Numbered from the stretch's first letter, positions 36,727-45,931 are shown. The stretch is 64,000 nucleotides of DNA from Tsukamurella sp. 1534 (GCF_000312385.1 NZ_HE997628.1:375963-439962); one strand, 5' to 3'. Notes: generated by a model from the letters alone, not told the origin. Made by a program: numbers and translations.

Positions 36727-38916
36727 CTACGGCAGGGCGGTGACGGTGACGGTCGAACCGGCCTTGACCCGGTTGCCCCCGCCCGGATCCTGCCAGATCA
36801 CCTGCGAGTTGTCCGAGGCGAAGATGCCGTTCACCTTGACCTGCAGGCCGGCGTCGCGGAGCACCGAACGTGCCTGCCCCACATTCATTCCCGTCACCGA
36901 GGGCACCGTGACCCGCGCGGCCAGCGTGACCGTGACCCGGTTGTTCGCCGGATCCACCCGCGCGCCCGCGGCCGGGCTGATCGAGGTCACCACGGCGCCG
37001 CTGCCCGTCTCGCCGCTGAGCTCGGCGACGAGGCCCGCGCGCTGCAGCATCTCCTGCGCCTCCGAGGAGGTCTTGCCCGTCACGTCCGGCACCGTCAGCG
37101 CGTTCGAGACCAGCAGCGTCACGCTGCCGCCCTTGTTCACCTGCCCCGACGGATCGGTGCCGGCCACCTTGCCGGCCTCGGTGGACGCGTCGAACTGCTG
37201 CTTGGTCTCCTTCACCGACAGGCCGGCGGAGCGCAGGGTCGACGTGGCGTCGTCGGGCGACTTGCCGCGGACATCGGGGATGTTCACCGGCTGATTGCCG
37301 GCCGACGCGACCACGGTCACCGTCGAGCCGACGGACACGCGCGCACCCGGGGTGGGGCTCAGGCCGACCACGCCGCCCTGCGGGATGTCGCGGCTGAACT
37401 GCGCGGGACCGCGCTTGGACTGGAGGCCGTTGTCGCGCAGCAGCCTCTCCACGTTCTCCGGGGAATCGCCTGCCTTGAACTGCGGGACCACCGGGCGGCC
37501 CTTGGAGTACTCGATGGTGACGCTGCCGAACCTGCTGACCCGCGCGCCCGCCGCCGGCTGCAGGCCCGTGACGGTGTCCTCGGTGACGTCGTTGCTGTAG
37601 CTGCCGCTCAGCTCCACATCGAGGCCCGCGTCCTTGATCGCGCGCTCCGCGGCGGGCCGGTCCATCCCGCCCACCGCGGGCACCGTCGTGTACTGGCCCG
37701 AGGCGAACCACCAGCCGCCGAACGCCAGCAGCATCGCGATGATCGCCACGATCGCCACGATGATCCAGGACTTCGCGCGGCCCCGCTTCGGCGGCTGCTC
37801 GCCCGCCCACTGCGGGTGGTTCGGCGGCGCCTCCGCGGGCAACGCCTCGTGCATCGTCTCGGCCCGGGTGTGCTGCACGGGCATCCCTGCCGGGACCGGG
37901 GGCACCGCCGCCGGAAGCGTGCGGGGCGGCACCTGCGGCTCGCCCGCGGGCAGCGAGGACGTGGGCTCCGCGGCGGCCGGGATGAGCGGCTGGTTGCGGT
38001 GCCCGTCGTACATCGCCGCCGCGGCGCGCTGCTCGGCGCTGGAACGCGGTGCGGGCACCGTGAACGGCGGCAGATCCAGCTTGTCGGACAGCTCGGTGAG
38101 TGCCTCGGCCATCACGAAGCCGTCGGTGAACCGGCGCCGCGGGTCCCGGTCGGTGGCGATCGCCACGAACTCGTCGAACTCCGGCGGCACCCCCGCGATC
38201 GCGGAACCCGGGGCGGGCACGTCGTTGTGCAGGCGCTGGTAGGCCAGCGAGATGGCGGTGTCACCGGTGAACGGCACCGCGCCGGTGAGCAACTCGTAGG
38301 CGAGGATCCCGCTGGAGTACACGTCGGAGCGGGCGTCGGCATTGCCGGTCTCCACCTGCTCCGGCGACAGGTAGGCCGCGGTGCCCAGGATGACGGACGA
38401 ACTGGTCACCGAGGCAGCCGCGATCGCGCGCACCAGGCCGAAGTCCGCGACCTTCACCTCGCCGCTGTCGGAGATGAGCACGTTCTCCGGCTTCACATCG
38501 CGGTGCACCAGGCCCGCGCGGTGCGCCGTTCCGAGCGCCGTGAGCACCGGCCCGAGCACGGCGGCCACCGCGTGCGGCGGCATCGGGCCGCGTTCGCCCA
38601 GCAGCTCGCGCAGCGTGCCGCCGGTCACCAGCTCCATCACGAGGAACGCGAGGTCCCCGTCGACGCCCTGGTCGTACACGGCCACCAGGCCGGGGTCCTT
38701 GAGCTTGGCCACGGCCCGCGCCTCGAACTCGAATCGCGAGACGAACTGGGCGTCCTCCGCGTACTTCGGGTCCATCACCTTGATCGCGATCGGCCGGTCC
38801 AGCCGCAGGTCGAGCCCCATGTACACCGTGGACATACCGCCACGCGCGATCACCGCATCGATGCGATAGCGGCCCTCGATGCGGGCACCGATCAGGCGGT
38901 CGCGGGGCGTGTTCAC
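36727..38916 (-). CDS. pknL: PASTA-domain Ser/Thr protein kinase PknL
   Basis: 729 residues from GTG 38916. Kinase domain about 16-275 with ARGGMSTVY, Lys46 (AIKVM), HRDVKPEN (Asp140), DFG (158-160) and SPEQ. A Pro-rich juxtamembrane region and one transmembrane helix (about 384-405) follow, then five PASTA repeats (about 410-729). The locus and the divergent Rv2175c-like gene identify it as pknL, yet M. tuberculosis PknL (about 400 residues) lacks PASTA repeats; here the architecture is PknB-like. PASTA repeats sense muropeptides or lipid II, so this kinase probably reports on wall status. TAGGCT in the 98-base divergent gap is a likely -10. Confidence 0.93.
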   Translation of the reverse strand: MNTPRDRLIGARIEGRYRIDAVIARGGMSTVYMGLDLRLDRPIAIKVMDPKYAEDAQFVSRFEFEARAVAKLKDPGLVAVYDQGVDGDLAFLVMELVTGGTLRELLGERGPMPPHAVAAVLGPVLTALGTAHRAGLVHRDVKPENVLISDSGEVKVADFGLVRAIAAASVTSSSVILGTAAYLSPEQVETGNADARSDVYSSGILAYELLTGAVPFTGDTAISLAYQRLHNDVPAPGSAIAGVPPEFDEFVAIATDRDPRRRFTDGFVMAEALTELSDKLDLPPFTVPAPRSSAEQRAAAAMYDGHRNQPLIPAAAEPTSSLPAGEPQVPPRTLPAAVPPVPAGMPVQHTRAETMHEALPAEAPPNHPQWAGEQPPKRGRAKSWIIVAIVAIIAMLLAFGGWWFASGQYTTVPAVGGMDRPAAERAIKDAGLDVELSGSYSNDVTEDTVTGLQPAAGARVSRFGSVTIEYSKGRPVVPQFKAGDSPENVERLLRDNGLQSKRGPAQFSRDIPQGGVVGLSPTPGARVSVGSTVTVVASAGNQPVNIPDVRGKSPDDATSTLRSAGLSVKETKQQFDASTEAGKVAGTDPSGQVNKGGSVTLLVSNALTVPDVTGKTSSEAQEMLQRAGLVAELSGETGSGAVVTSISPAAGARVDPANNRVTVTLAARVTVPSVTGMNVGQARSVLRDAGLQVKVNGIFASDNSQVIWQDPGGGNRVKAGSTVTVTALP

Positions 38917-39014
38917 CTTCTTCGGTTCCTCTCCACGGTCATCAGTGTCGACAGTTCAGCCTAGCGACCCCCGGGTGGGAAGGGGTGGATCGTGCGCCTC
39001 GGTACAGTGTGACG

Positions 39015-39395
39015 GTGAGCTCGATCCCGTACGTCAGCGACGATCTGCTGCCAGAAGGCACTTCCACCTACAGCACCGCGACCGTGGCCAAGGGCCTCGG
39101 CGTGTCGCAGACCAAGGTTCTGCAGCTGCTCCGCGACCACCATCTCATCGCGGTGCGCCGCGGCGGGGACATGCACGTCCCGCGCCTGTTCTTCGGGGAG
39201 GTCGACGGGGCGTTCTCCGTGGCCAAGCACCTCACCGGCCTGCTCAGCGTGCTCCGCGACGGCGGTTTCCACGACGACGAGATCATGCGCTGGATGTTCC
39301 AGCCGCTCGACGACCTCGACGGATGCCCGGCCGAGCTGCTGCACACCGATTCGGCGCGCGAGGTCATCCGCCGCGCCCAGTCGATGGCGTTCTGA
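39015..39395 (+). CDS. winged-helix DNA-binding protein, Rv2175c-like (presumed PknL substrate)
   Basis: 126 residues from GTG 39015, favoured by TACAGT at 39003-39008 which gives a leaderless mRNA. Alternatively the GTG at 38985 adds ten residues (DRAPRYSVTV) that resemble the disordered N-terminus of Rv2175c. In M. tuberculosis PknL phosphorylates a threonine in that tail and relieves DNA binding; only the longer form keeps a Thr there. The fold runs TATVAKGLGVSQTKVLQLLRDH (helix-turn-helix), VPRLFF wing, and GGFHDDEIMRWMF. Divergent from pknL. Targets unknown. Confidence 0.85.
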   Translation: MSSIPYVSDDLLPEGTSTYSTATVAKGLGVSQTKVLQLLRDHHLIAVRRGGDMHVPRLFFGEVDGAFSVAKHLTGLLSVLRDGGFHDDEIMRWMFQPLDDLDGCPAELLHTDSAREVIRRAQSMAF

Positions 39396-39437
39396 CTCCG
39401 CGGACCGTCGGACCGCGCACCGCCGGACCGGGGACCG

Positions 39438-40904
39438 TCAGGCCGTGACGGGCTGCAGCCCGAGCCGCGGGCGCACCCCCAGCGGGTCCGCCTTCAGCAG
39501 GGACCAGCCCGTGAGGGCGCCCAGCGCCGCGGCCAGGGCCACGTTCCACAGGGAGTACAGGCCGATCGAGCCCGTGGGCATGAACACCACCATGAGCCAC
39601 ACGGACAGGCCCGCGATGATCGCGAGCGTCCGCCGGGACCAGGTGAACGCGCCTGCGACGGCGAGCGGCCACGTGTAGTACCAGGGTAGCGACGCCGGGG
39701 AGAGCACGCACACCGCCAGCAGGCCCAGCAGGATGCCCGTCACGTTGCAGCGCTCGTCCTGCCGGAACACCCACCACAGCACCGCGAGCGTGATCGCGAG
39801 CGCCGCGACGCCCAGCGCGCGGGTGACCACGAGGATCGGCGCCAGGTGCAGATCGGTGAACGGCGACGCGAGGAAGGCAGTGACCTGTGCGATCGCGGTG
39901 GGGATGGTGATGTAGTTGATGATCTTGATCGACCCGGACAGTGCCGACAGCCAGCCCAGCCCCACGCCGGCGATCGCGGAGAACGCGGCGAACAGGGCCA
40001 CGAAGATCCCCACCGACGCACCGCCGGCCAGGAGGAAGGAACGCGGTGCCGCCTCCGACGGCGTCTCCTCGCGCCGGTGGTGGTACCAGATCCACACCAC
40101 GAACGGCAGGGCGATCGCGGCCGTGCCCTTCACCGCCACCGCCGTCACGAGCACCACGACGCCCCAGAAGTGCCGGCGGTCCAGGACGAGCGCCAGCCCC
40201 GCCACCAGCAGCCCCACCATGAGGGCCTCGTTGTGCACGCCGCCCACGAGGTGCACCACCACGAGCGGATTGAGCACCGCGAACCACAGGGACACGGCGG
40301 GCGAGGCGCCGAAATGCCGCGCCAGCTTCGCCACGCCCCACACCGACAGCGCGATCCCGGGCAGCATCGCGAGGCGCAGCGCGATGACGCCCGCCAGCAC
40401 GTTGTCGCCGCACAGCAGGGTGATCCCCTTGGCGATCAACATGAACAGCGGCCCGTACGGCGCCGTGGTGGTGGTCCAGATGCCGCTCACATCGTCGAGG
40501 AGGCCGTTCGGGTTGACCACCGGACCGTCCACGTACGGGTCGTAGCCGTCGCGCAGCAGCGCGCCCTGCGCGAGATAGGAGTACGCGTCGCGGGAGTACA
40601 GGGGAACCGCCACGAGCAGCGGTGCCGCCCACAGGGCGACGGTGCGCCCCACCTCGCGCGCCCCGATCCCACCGGCGAGCGCGGTCCGTCCGATCCGCAC
40701 CCACGCGATCACGAGCAGCGCGATGCCCGTCCAGAACAGCACCGAGCTCAGTACGAGCCCGTGGCCCCACCGCAACCACGACAGGTGCAGCGCCTCGAGC
40801 TGGACGTCGTGCACGCGGATCGCGCCCGCGCCGAAGCTGCCCAGCGTGGTGAGCACCGCGCCGAGCAGGCCGAGGTATGCGGGGGACTTCAGGGATCCGG
40901 ACAT
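39438..40904 (-). CDS. mptA: alpha-(1,6)-mannosyltransferase MptA
   Basis: 488 residues with 12-13 transmembrane helices and the GT-C family pattern: RDAYSYLAQGALL (acidic residues in the first large loop), DPYVDGPVV, and GGVHNEALMVG. Orthologue of Rv2174, which elongates the lipomannan backbone from polyprenyl-phosphomannose at the outer membrane face. TAGAAT at 40917-40912, seven bases from the ATG, indicates a leaderless mRNA. The short gap to the convergent Rv2175c-like gene holds four GGACCG direct repeats of unknown meaning. Confidence 0.93.
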   Translation of the reverse strand: MSGSLKSPAYLGLLGAVLTTLGSFGAGAIRVHDVQLEALHLSWLRWGHGLVLSSVLFWTGIALLVIAWVRIGRTALAGGIGAREVGRTVALWAAPLLVAVPLYSRDAYSYLAQGALLRDGYDPYVDGPVVNPNGLLDDVSGIWTTTTAPYGPLFMLIAKGITLLCGDNVLAGVIALRLAMLPGIALSVWGVAKLARHFGASPAVSLWFAVLNPLVVVHLVGGVHNEALMVGLLVAGLALVLDRRHFWGVVVLVTAVAVKGTAAIALPFVVWIWYHHRREETPSEAAPRSFLLAGGASVGIFVALFAAFSAIAGVGLGWLSALSGSIKIINYITIPTAIAQVTAFLASPFTDLHLAPILVVTRALGVAALAITLAVLWWVFRQDERCNVTGILLGLLAVCVLSPASLPWYYTWPLAVAGAFTWSRRTLAIIAGLSVWLMVVFMPTGSIGLYSLWNVALAAALGALTGWSLLKADPLGVRPRLGLQPVTA

Positions 40905-40928
40905 CCCTGGAATTCTAGGCGCAGCCGG

Positions 40929-41732
40929 TCAGCGCCGGTCGAGGCCCGCGTACACGGCCACGGGCATGCCCTCGACGGTGTGCACGGCGACGGTGGTCTC
41001 GAAGACACGGGTGAGCAGCTCGGAGGTCATGATCTCGGCGGGGGAGCCCGACGCCGCGATCGTTCCCTCCTTGAGCGCGACGATCCGATCCGAGTACGCG
41101 GCGGCGAAATTCAGGTCGTGCACCACCAGGATGATGGTCTTGCCCAGCTCGTCGGCGGCGCGGCGCAGCTGGGCCATCATGCCCACCTGGTGCCGCATGT
41201 CGAGGTTGTTGAGCGGCTCGTCCAGCAGGATCACCTCGGTGTCCTGGGCCAGCGTCATCGCGACGTACGCGCGCTGGCGCTGCCCGCCGGAGAGCTCGTC
41301 GAGGAAGCGGTCCGCCAGGTCGGTGAGGCCGAGGAAGCCGAGCGCGTCGTCGATGTACCGCACGTCATCGGCGGTGAGCCGGCCCCGGCTGTGCGGGAAC
41401 CGGCCGAACGCCACCAGATCCCGAACCGTGAGCCGGGCGTTGACGCCGTTCTCCTGCCGCAGGATCGCGAGCCTGCGCGCCACCTCGGTGGGCTTCATCT
41501 TCCGCACGTCCCGCCCGTCGAGGAGCGCCGTACCGGATTCCGGCTCCAGCAGCCGCCCCAGGATGGTGAGCAGGGTGGACTTGCCCGCGCCGTTCGGGCC
41601 CACCAGGGCCGTCACGCCGCCGCGGTGGAACTCGCCGGACACCGGCCCCAGCACCACGGTCTCGGCGTACGACTTGGTGAGGTCCGTGAAGGCGATCGCG
41701 GGCCCTGCGGTGGTGGTGGCGGATTCGGTCAC
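40929..41732 (-). CDS. iron-siderophore ABC transporter ATP-binding protein
   Basis: 267 residues from GTG 41732 (overlaps the permease stop by four bases). Walker A GPNGAGKST, signature LSGGQRQRAY, Walker B VILLDEPLNNLD, and the switch His in VVHDLNF. FepC/ViuC-like. Energises import by the two permeases upstream. Last gene of the four-gene operon. Confidence 0.94.
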   Translation of the reverse strand: MTESATTTAGPAIAFTDLTKSYAETVVLGPVSGEFHRGGVTALVGPNGAGKSTLLTILGRLLEPESGTALLDGRDVRKMKPTEVARRLAILRQENGVNARLTVRDLVAFGRFPHSRGRLTADDVRYIDDALGFLGLTDLADRFLDELSGGQRQRAYVAMTLAQDTEVILLDEPLNNLDMRHQVGMMAQLRRAADELGKTIILVVHDLNFAAAYSDRIVALKEGTIAASGSPAEIMTSELLTRVFETTVAVHTVEGMPVAVYAGLDRR

Positions 41733-42766
41733 ATCGTCCCCCTTCGGCGGAACAGGATGGCGAGGAACAGGATCCCGCCGCAGAACTCGATGATCACCGT
41801 GAGCATGCCCGCGGCGTAGAACACGTTGTGCAGGACGAACTGCCCGACGGTCAGCATGATCACGCCGAGCAGGACGGCCATCGGGAGAGTGGCCCGGTGC
41901 CGCCAGTCGCCCGCGAGCTCGTAGGCGAGGGTGGCGATGATGAAGCCGAAGAACACCATCGGGCCCACCAGCGCGGTGCTGATCGAGATGAGCAGGGCGA
42001 TGATCATGAGCGCGCGGGTCAGTTCGCGCCGGTGATCGACGCCGAGGCCGATCGACGGTTCGCGGCCCAGCAACAGCACGTCGTACACGTTCCGGTTGCG
42101 CCACACCAGGATCGCGACCAGCACGCAGGCCGCGATGCAGTACGGCAGCAGTTCCTCGTTGACGGCGCTCACCCGGCCGTACAGCTTGATCATCAGCGCG
42201 TCGAACTCCGTGGGGGAGAGCAGCCGCTGCAGGAACTCCGCGACCGCCCGGAACGCGAGGCCCAGGACGACACCCACCAGCAGCAGGAGGAACAGGCTCG
42301 CGAAACGCCCGGAGAACAACCAGCGGTACAGGATCGAGGCGAACAGCACCATGGCCGTGGTCTGGGCGAGGAACTGCGGCACGCTGTCCGAGTTCGACAC
42401 GAAGCTGCCGCCCACCAGCACCACGCCCACCGTCTGGATGAGCACGTACAGGTAGTCGAGCCCGATGATCGACGGGGTGAGGATGCGGTTGTGGGTGACC
42501 GTGTGGAACAGGACCGTCGCGATGCCCTGGCAGAACGCGGCGATCACGATCGCGGTCAGCGTGCGCAGCCGGCGCTCGAACGAGAGACCGAAGGTGAAGT
42601 CCCACTTGAGCACGTCGTCCGCGCCGGTGCGCAGCACCAGGAACAGGACGGCGACGAGCACGGCCGCCGCGGCGGCGACGCCCAGCCGCGCCCGCCAGCC
42701 GACGCGCGACGTGGTGGCGTCGGTCGCGAGCGCGGGGGCGGCGGTGGCGGCATCAGAGGGCGACAC
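41729..42766 (-). CDS. iron-siderophore ABC transporter permease (second)
   Basis: 345 residues from GTG 42766, preceded by AGGAG, and overlapping the upstream permease by 14 bases. FecCD-type with about nine membrane segments; RILTPSIIGLDYLYVLIQT and the cytoplasmic-loop LLGREPSIGLGVDH are family hallmarks. Forms the membrane channel with the other permease. Confidence 0.92.
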   Translation of the reverse strand: MSPSDAATAAPALATDATTSRVGWRARLGVAAAAAVLVAVLFLVLRTGADDVLKWDFTFGLSFERRLRTLTAIVIAAFCQGIATVLFHTVTHNRILTPSIIGLDYLYVLIQTVGVVLVGGSFVSNSDSVPQFLAQTTAMVLFASILYRWLFSGRFASLFLLLLVGVVLGLAFRAVAEFLQRLLSPTEFDALMIKLYGRVSAVNEELLPYCIAACVLVAILVWRNRNVYDVLLLGREPSIGLGVDHRRELTRALMIIALLISISTALVGPMVFFGFIIATLAYELAGDWRHRATLPMAVLLGVIMLTVGQFVLHNVFYAAGMLTVIIEFCGGILFLAILFRRRGTM

Positions 42767-43724
42767 GGTTGCTCCTGGTGAGGATGATCGCGAGGAAGGT
42801 CGCCGCACCCACCACGCCCATGATCACGGACACGGGGATCTCCATGGGCCGCACCAGCACCCGGCCCAGGAGGTCGCAGCCCACGATGAGCACGGTCGAC
42901 AGCGCCGCCACCCAGGGCAGGCCCGAGCGCACGTCGTCGCCGCGGAGCGCGCTGATGATATTGGGCACCACCAACCCCAGGAACGGGATGAAGCCGACCA
43001 CCACGCTGGTGACGCCGGAGGCCAGCGCCACCATCGTGACGCCGAGCCCCATGGTCAGCCCGTAGCGCAGCCCGAGGGACGTCGCCACGTCGCGGCCGAG
43101 GCCGGCGATGGTGAAGTAGTTCGCCAGCAGGTACGTGGCGACGGCGATGGCGGCCACGGCCCACAGCGGCTCGTAGAAGCCGCGCACGACGTGCGCGAAA
43201 CCGCCTGAGCGCCAGGACACCACGGACTGCAGCAGGTTCGTCTCCACCGCGAGGTAGGTCGAGACGGCGCTCACCACGGCGCCCATCATGAGGCCGACCA
43301 GCGGGACGATCGCGGACCGTCGGGCGCGGATCCGGGACAGGAAGCCCAGGAAGAGCATCGTGCCGAGGAACGCGGTCGCCGTGGCGTAGAGCATCTTCAC
43401 CAGCGGGGGAGCGCCCGGAGTGAGGATCAGGCAGAGCAGCACGCCCAGGCCGGCCCATTCGGCGGTGCCGGCGGTGGTCGGTTCGACGAACCGGTTCTGC
43501 GTGAGTCGCTGCATGATCACTCCGGAGAAGCTCATGGCGAGACCGGCGAATATCAGTGCGAGAGTGCGGGGTACCCGCGAGACGAAGAACATGCGCCACA
43601 TCTCGTCGTCGCCGGCCAGCAGTCCGGCGGCGGTGATGTGGTACTCGCCCGTCATCAGCGACAGGGCCACCAGCACCGCGCACGCCACCGCGATGAGCGG
43701 CAGCGCGACGCGGCGGCGGGTCAC
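42753..43724 (-). CDS. iron-siderophore ABC transporter permease (first)
   Basis: 323 residues from GTG 43724 (GTGA overlap with the binding-protein gene). FecCD-type, about nine membrane segments; SGVIMQRLTQNRFVEPTTAGT and GLGRDVATSLGLRYG are the expected motifs. The long frame upstream of this GTG is inside the binding-protein gene and is not coding. Confidence 0.92.
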   Translation of the reverse strand: MTRRRVALPLIAVACAVLVALSLMTGEYHITAAGLLAGDDEMWRMFFVSRVPRTLALIFAGLAMSFSGVIMQRLTQNRFVEPTTAGTAEWAGLGVLLCLILTPGAPPLVKMLYATATAFLGTMLFLGFLSRIRARRSAIVPLVGLMMGAVVSAVSTYLAVETNLLQSVVSWRSGGFAHVVRGFYEPLWAVAAIAVATYLLANYFTIAGLGRDVATSLGLRYGLTMGLGVTMVALASGVTSVVVGFIPFLGLVVPNIISALRGDDVRSGLPWVAALSTVLIVGCDLLGRVLVRPMEIPVSVIMGVVGAATFLAIILTRSNRVAL

Positions 43725-44713
43725 TTCTTGGCGGCGAGCGCCTCGGCGAGGCGCTGGTAGTTCTCGCCGTAGTCCTGGATGCCCTCGCGGATGTAGAAGA
43801 AGTCGTCCAGGTAGTAGATGCGGTCCTGCTCGAAGAACGCCTTGCCCTTGAAGGCCTCCTGGGACTTGAAGACGGCGGCGGCGGGCTGCGGGGTTGTACC
43901 GGGCTCGGGCTCGACGGACGCGTCGCGGTCCATCACGATGACCCACTGCGGGTCGGCCTGGGCGATCGCCTCCGGCGTGAGCCCCGAGTTCTGGTGGTGG
44001 TCACCGGCGTTGCCCGCGAAGACGTCCTTGAGGTTCAGCGGCTCGACGAACGGTTGCATGCGCTTGGCGCCGTTGTCGATCTTGCCGCCGTTGACGATCG
44101 AGAGGAACACCGTCTGGCCGGTGGCCTGCGCCTTGGCCGCGTTCAGCTTGGTGTCGAAGTCCGCCACGATCTGCTTGGCCTGCTCCTGCTTGCCGAAGAT
44201 CTCGCCCAGGGTGGCGGTCTGGTCGCGCATCGTGTCCACGCGGTTCTTCGGCGCGCCGTCCTCGGCCGCGATGTCGATGAACGCGGCGCCGGTCTTCTCG
44301 GCGATCTTCGTGAGGTCGCCCTCCTGCTTGGCGAACCGGTAACCGCCGATGATGAGGTCGGGCTTCACGTCCTCGATCACGTCGAGCTTCGGCTCCGCGT
44401 GCGTGCCCACGTCCTTGATGTCCGCGTCGTCGATCCACTCGCCCAGCACGTTCTTCGCGTACAGCTTCTTCGGGATCGCGACCGGGGTCACCCCGAACGC
44501 CTTGAGGGTCTCGGCGCTGGTGTTGTCCAGGGCCACGACGCGCTTCGGGTTCTTCGGAACCTCCACCTGCCCCTTGTTGGTGGTGACGGTGATCTTCTCG
44601 CCGGCGGCGGGCTTCTCCTCGTCGGCGCTTGTGGTCGAGCAACCGGTGAACACCAGGCTCGCTGCCACCAGCGCGGCGGCCACGGGGGTCGCGGTACGGA
44701 AGCGGTTCAACAT
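43721..44713 (-). CDS. siderophore-binding lipoprotein (FatB/CeuE-type)
   Basis: 330 residues with a lipoprotein signal ending VFTGC (Cys at about 25). The helical-backbone periplasmic-binding fold is visible in NPKRVVALDNTSAETLKAFG, DLIIGGYRF and the C-terminal YYLDDFFYIREG block. Captures a ferric siderophore at the outer side of the membrane for the FecCD permeases. First gene of the operon, with AAGGAG as ribosome site. An IdeR-type box 87 bases upstream predicts iron repression. No siderophore biosynthesis gene is adjacent. Confidence 0.92.
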   Translation of the reverse strand: MLNRFRTATPVAAALVAASLVFTGCSTTSADEEKPAAGEKITVTTNKGQVEVPKNPKRVVALDNTSAETLKAFGVTPVAIPKKLYAKNVLGEWIDDADIKDVGTHAEPKLDVIEDVKPDLIIGGYRFAKQEGDLTKIAEKTGAAFIDIAAEDGAPKNRVDTMRDQTATLGEIFGKQEQAKQIVADFDTKLNAAKAQATGQTVFLSIVNGGKIDNGAKRMQPFVEPLNLKDVFAGNAGDHHQNSGLTPEAIAQADPQWVIVMDRDASVEPEPGTTPQPAAAVFKSQEAFKGKAFFEQDRIYYLDDFFYIREGIQDYGENYQRLAEALAAKK

Positions 44714-44799
44714 GCGGACTCCTTACTCGGTCTCCAGGCCAAGACTCCGTAAGTCGATCGCAAAGGGTCTTAGGCAATGGAAACCATACCGAGGAGTGG

Positions 44800-44818
44800 C
44801 TAGGTTTGCCTAACCCGG
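44800..44818 (-). promoter_or_regulatory. IdeR/DtxR-type iron box upstream of the siderophore operon
   Basis: The 19-base window reads CTAGGTTTGCCTAACCCGG, close to the palindrome TTAGGTTAGSCTAACCTAA (14 of 19 positions by my alignment, core intact). On the minus strand TTAGGC within the box could be a -35, with TATGGT as -10 19 bases later, so repressor binding would block the promoter. It abuts the idsA2-like stop codon. Confidence 0.75.
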
Positions 44819-45907
44819 TCAGGCGGCCCGGTCCACCAGCACCGCGGCGAGCCGGGCCAGCACCGGCCGCGCACCGTCGGCGACCGGCGCCCCGTCGATC
44901 GCGGAGGTGGCCCGGGCCGTCAGCTCCTGCACCCTGTCCTGCATGGCCGACGGGGCCCCCGTCGCCCGCAGCGCAGCCCGGGCGCGCTCCACGCCCGCGT
45001 CGTCGAGGTCCGTCCCCACCAGGGAACGCAGCTCCGCCGCGGCGTCGCCGCCCGTCGCGAGCGCGTGCGCCAGCATCGGGGTGTGCTTACCGGACCGCAG
45101 GTCGTCGCCCGACGGTTTGCCCGTGACCGCCGGATCGCCGAACGCGCCCAACAGATCGTCGCGCAGCTGGAAGGCCACGCCCAGGTCCACGCCGATCGCC
45201 CGGAGTGCGGCGACCGCCTCGTCGGACGCCCCGGCGAGCGCCGCCCCCACGTGCAGCGGCCGCTCCACCGTGTAGCCCGCGGTCTTGAACCGCACCACCC
45301 GCTCGGCGGCCTCCGCGGACTCGTCCCGCGACGCCTCGCTCACGATGTCCAGCAGCTGCCCGCCCAGCACCTCCGTCCGCATCGCCGCCCACGCCCGCGC
45401 CGCCCGGAGGTACCGCTCCGGCTCCAGGCCGGCGCCCAGGAACATGTCGTCCGCCCACGCCAGGGCCAGGTCGCCGAGCAGGATGGCCGTCGCCTCGCCG
45501 AACCGGTCCGGCGAGCCCGACCAGCCCCGCTCCGCGTGGATCGCGGCGAACTCCCGGTGCGTCGTGGGGAAGCCGCGCCGGGTCAGCGAGGCGTCGATGA
45601 TGTCGTCGTGGATCAGCGCGCACGCCTGCACCAGCTCGAGCGACGAACAGGCCCGCAGCGCCGCCCTCGCCACATCGCCCTCGGCCGCCCCGCCGCCCGC
45701 CAACCACCCCGTCCACGCGAACGCGGGGCGAATACGCTTACCGCCGCGCAAAATGAAGCGCTCCAGCCCGGAGGTGGCCTCAGCGAACACAGGACCGACG
45801 GGTTCGACCAGGTCACGGCGCTCTTCGAAGAACGACACGAGCTCCGGCTGGACGGCCGCCGCGATGTCGGAGAGGGAGGTCTGAGGCGGGGCGGCGGGCA
45901 GCGTCAT
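44819..45907 (-). CDS. idsA2: polyprenyl (GGPP-type) diphosphate synthase, Rv2173/IdsA2-like
   Basis: 362 residues from ATG 45907; the much longer frame upstream is antisense to metF. All-helical trans-prenyltransferase with GGKRIRPAFA, a first aspartate motif LIHDDIIDASLTRRG, GD-LALA, and a second motif FQLRDDLLGAFGD. Condenses isopentenyl diphosphate to a short-chain (C15-C20) product for carotenoid, menaquinone or wall-lipid use; chain length is not settled by the sequence. Confidence 0.9.
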   Translation of the reverse strand: MTLPAAPPQTSLSDIAAAVQPELVSFFEERRDLVEPVGPVFAEATSGLERFILRGGKRIRPAFAWTGWLAGGGAAEGDVARAALRACSSLELVQACALIHDDIIDASLTRRGFPTTHREFAAIHAERGWSGSPDRFGEATAILLGDLALAWADDMFLGAGLEPERYLRAARAWAAMRTEVLGGQLLDIVSEASRDESAEAAERVVRFKTAGYTVERPLHVGAALAGASDEAVAALRAIGVDLGVAFQLRDDLLGAFGDPAVTGKPSGDDLRSGKHTPMLAHALATGGDAAAELRSLVGTDLDDAGVERARAALRATGAPSAMQDRVQELTARATSAIDGAPVADGARPVLARLAAVLVDRAA

Positions 45908-45931
45908 ACCTGGAAACCTATTCTCGTAGAC
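45908..45931. promoter_or_regulatory. 24-base divergent promoter with overlapping -10 elements (idsA2 / metF)
   Basis: TAGGTT on the minus strand (45920-45915) is seven bases from the idsA2 ATG. TATTCT on the plus strand (45919-45924) is seven bases from the metF GTG. The two hexamers share two bases. Both mRNAs would be leaderless and each -35 would fall inside the other gene. Confidence 0.55.

Noticed and set aside
35582..37810. 742-codon minus frame suggesting a fusion of kinase tail and lipoprotein
   Set aside because: The first half is out of frame inside pknL; the lipoprotein signal begins at ATG 36700.
39396..39437. GGACCG direct repeats between convergent genes as a CRISPR-like or attachment site
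   Set aside because: Units are six bases with irregular spacing; nothing else supports mobile DNA.
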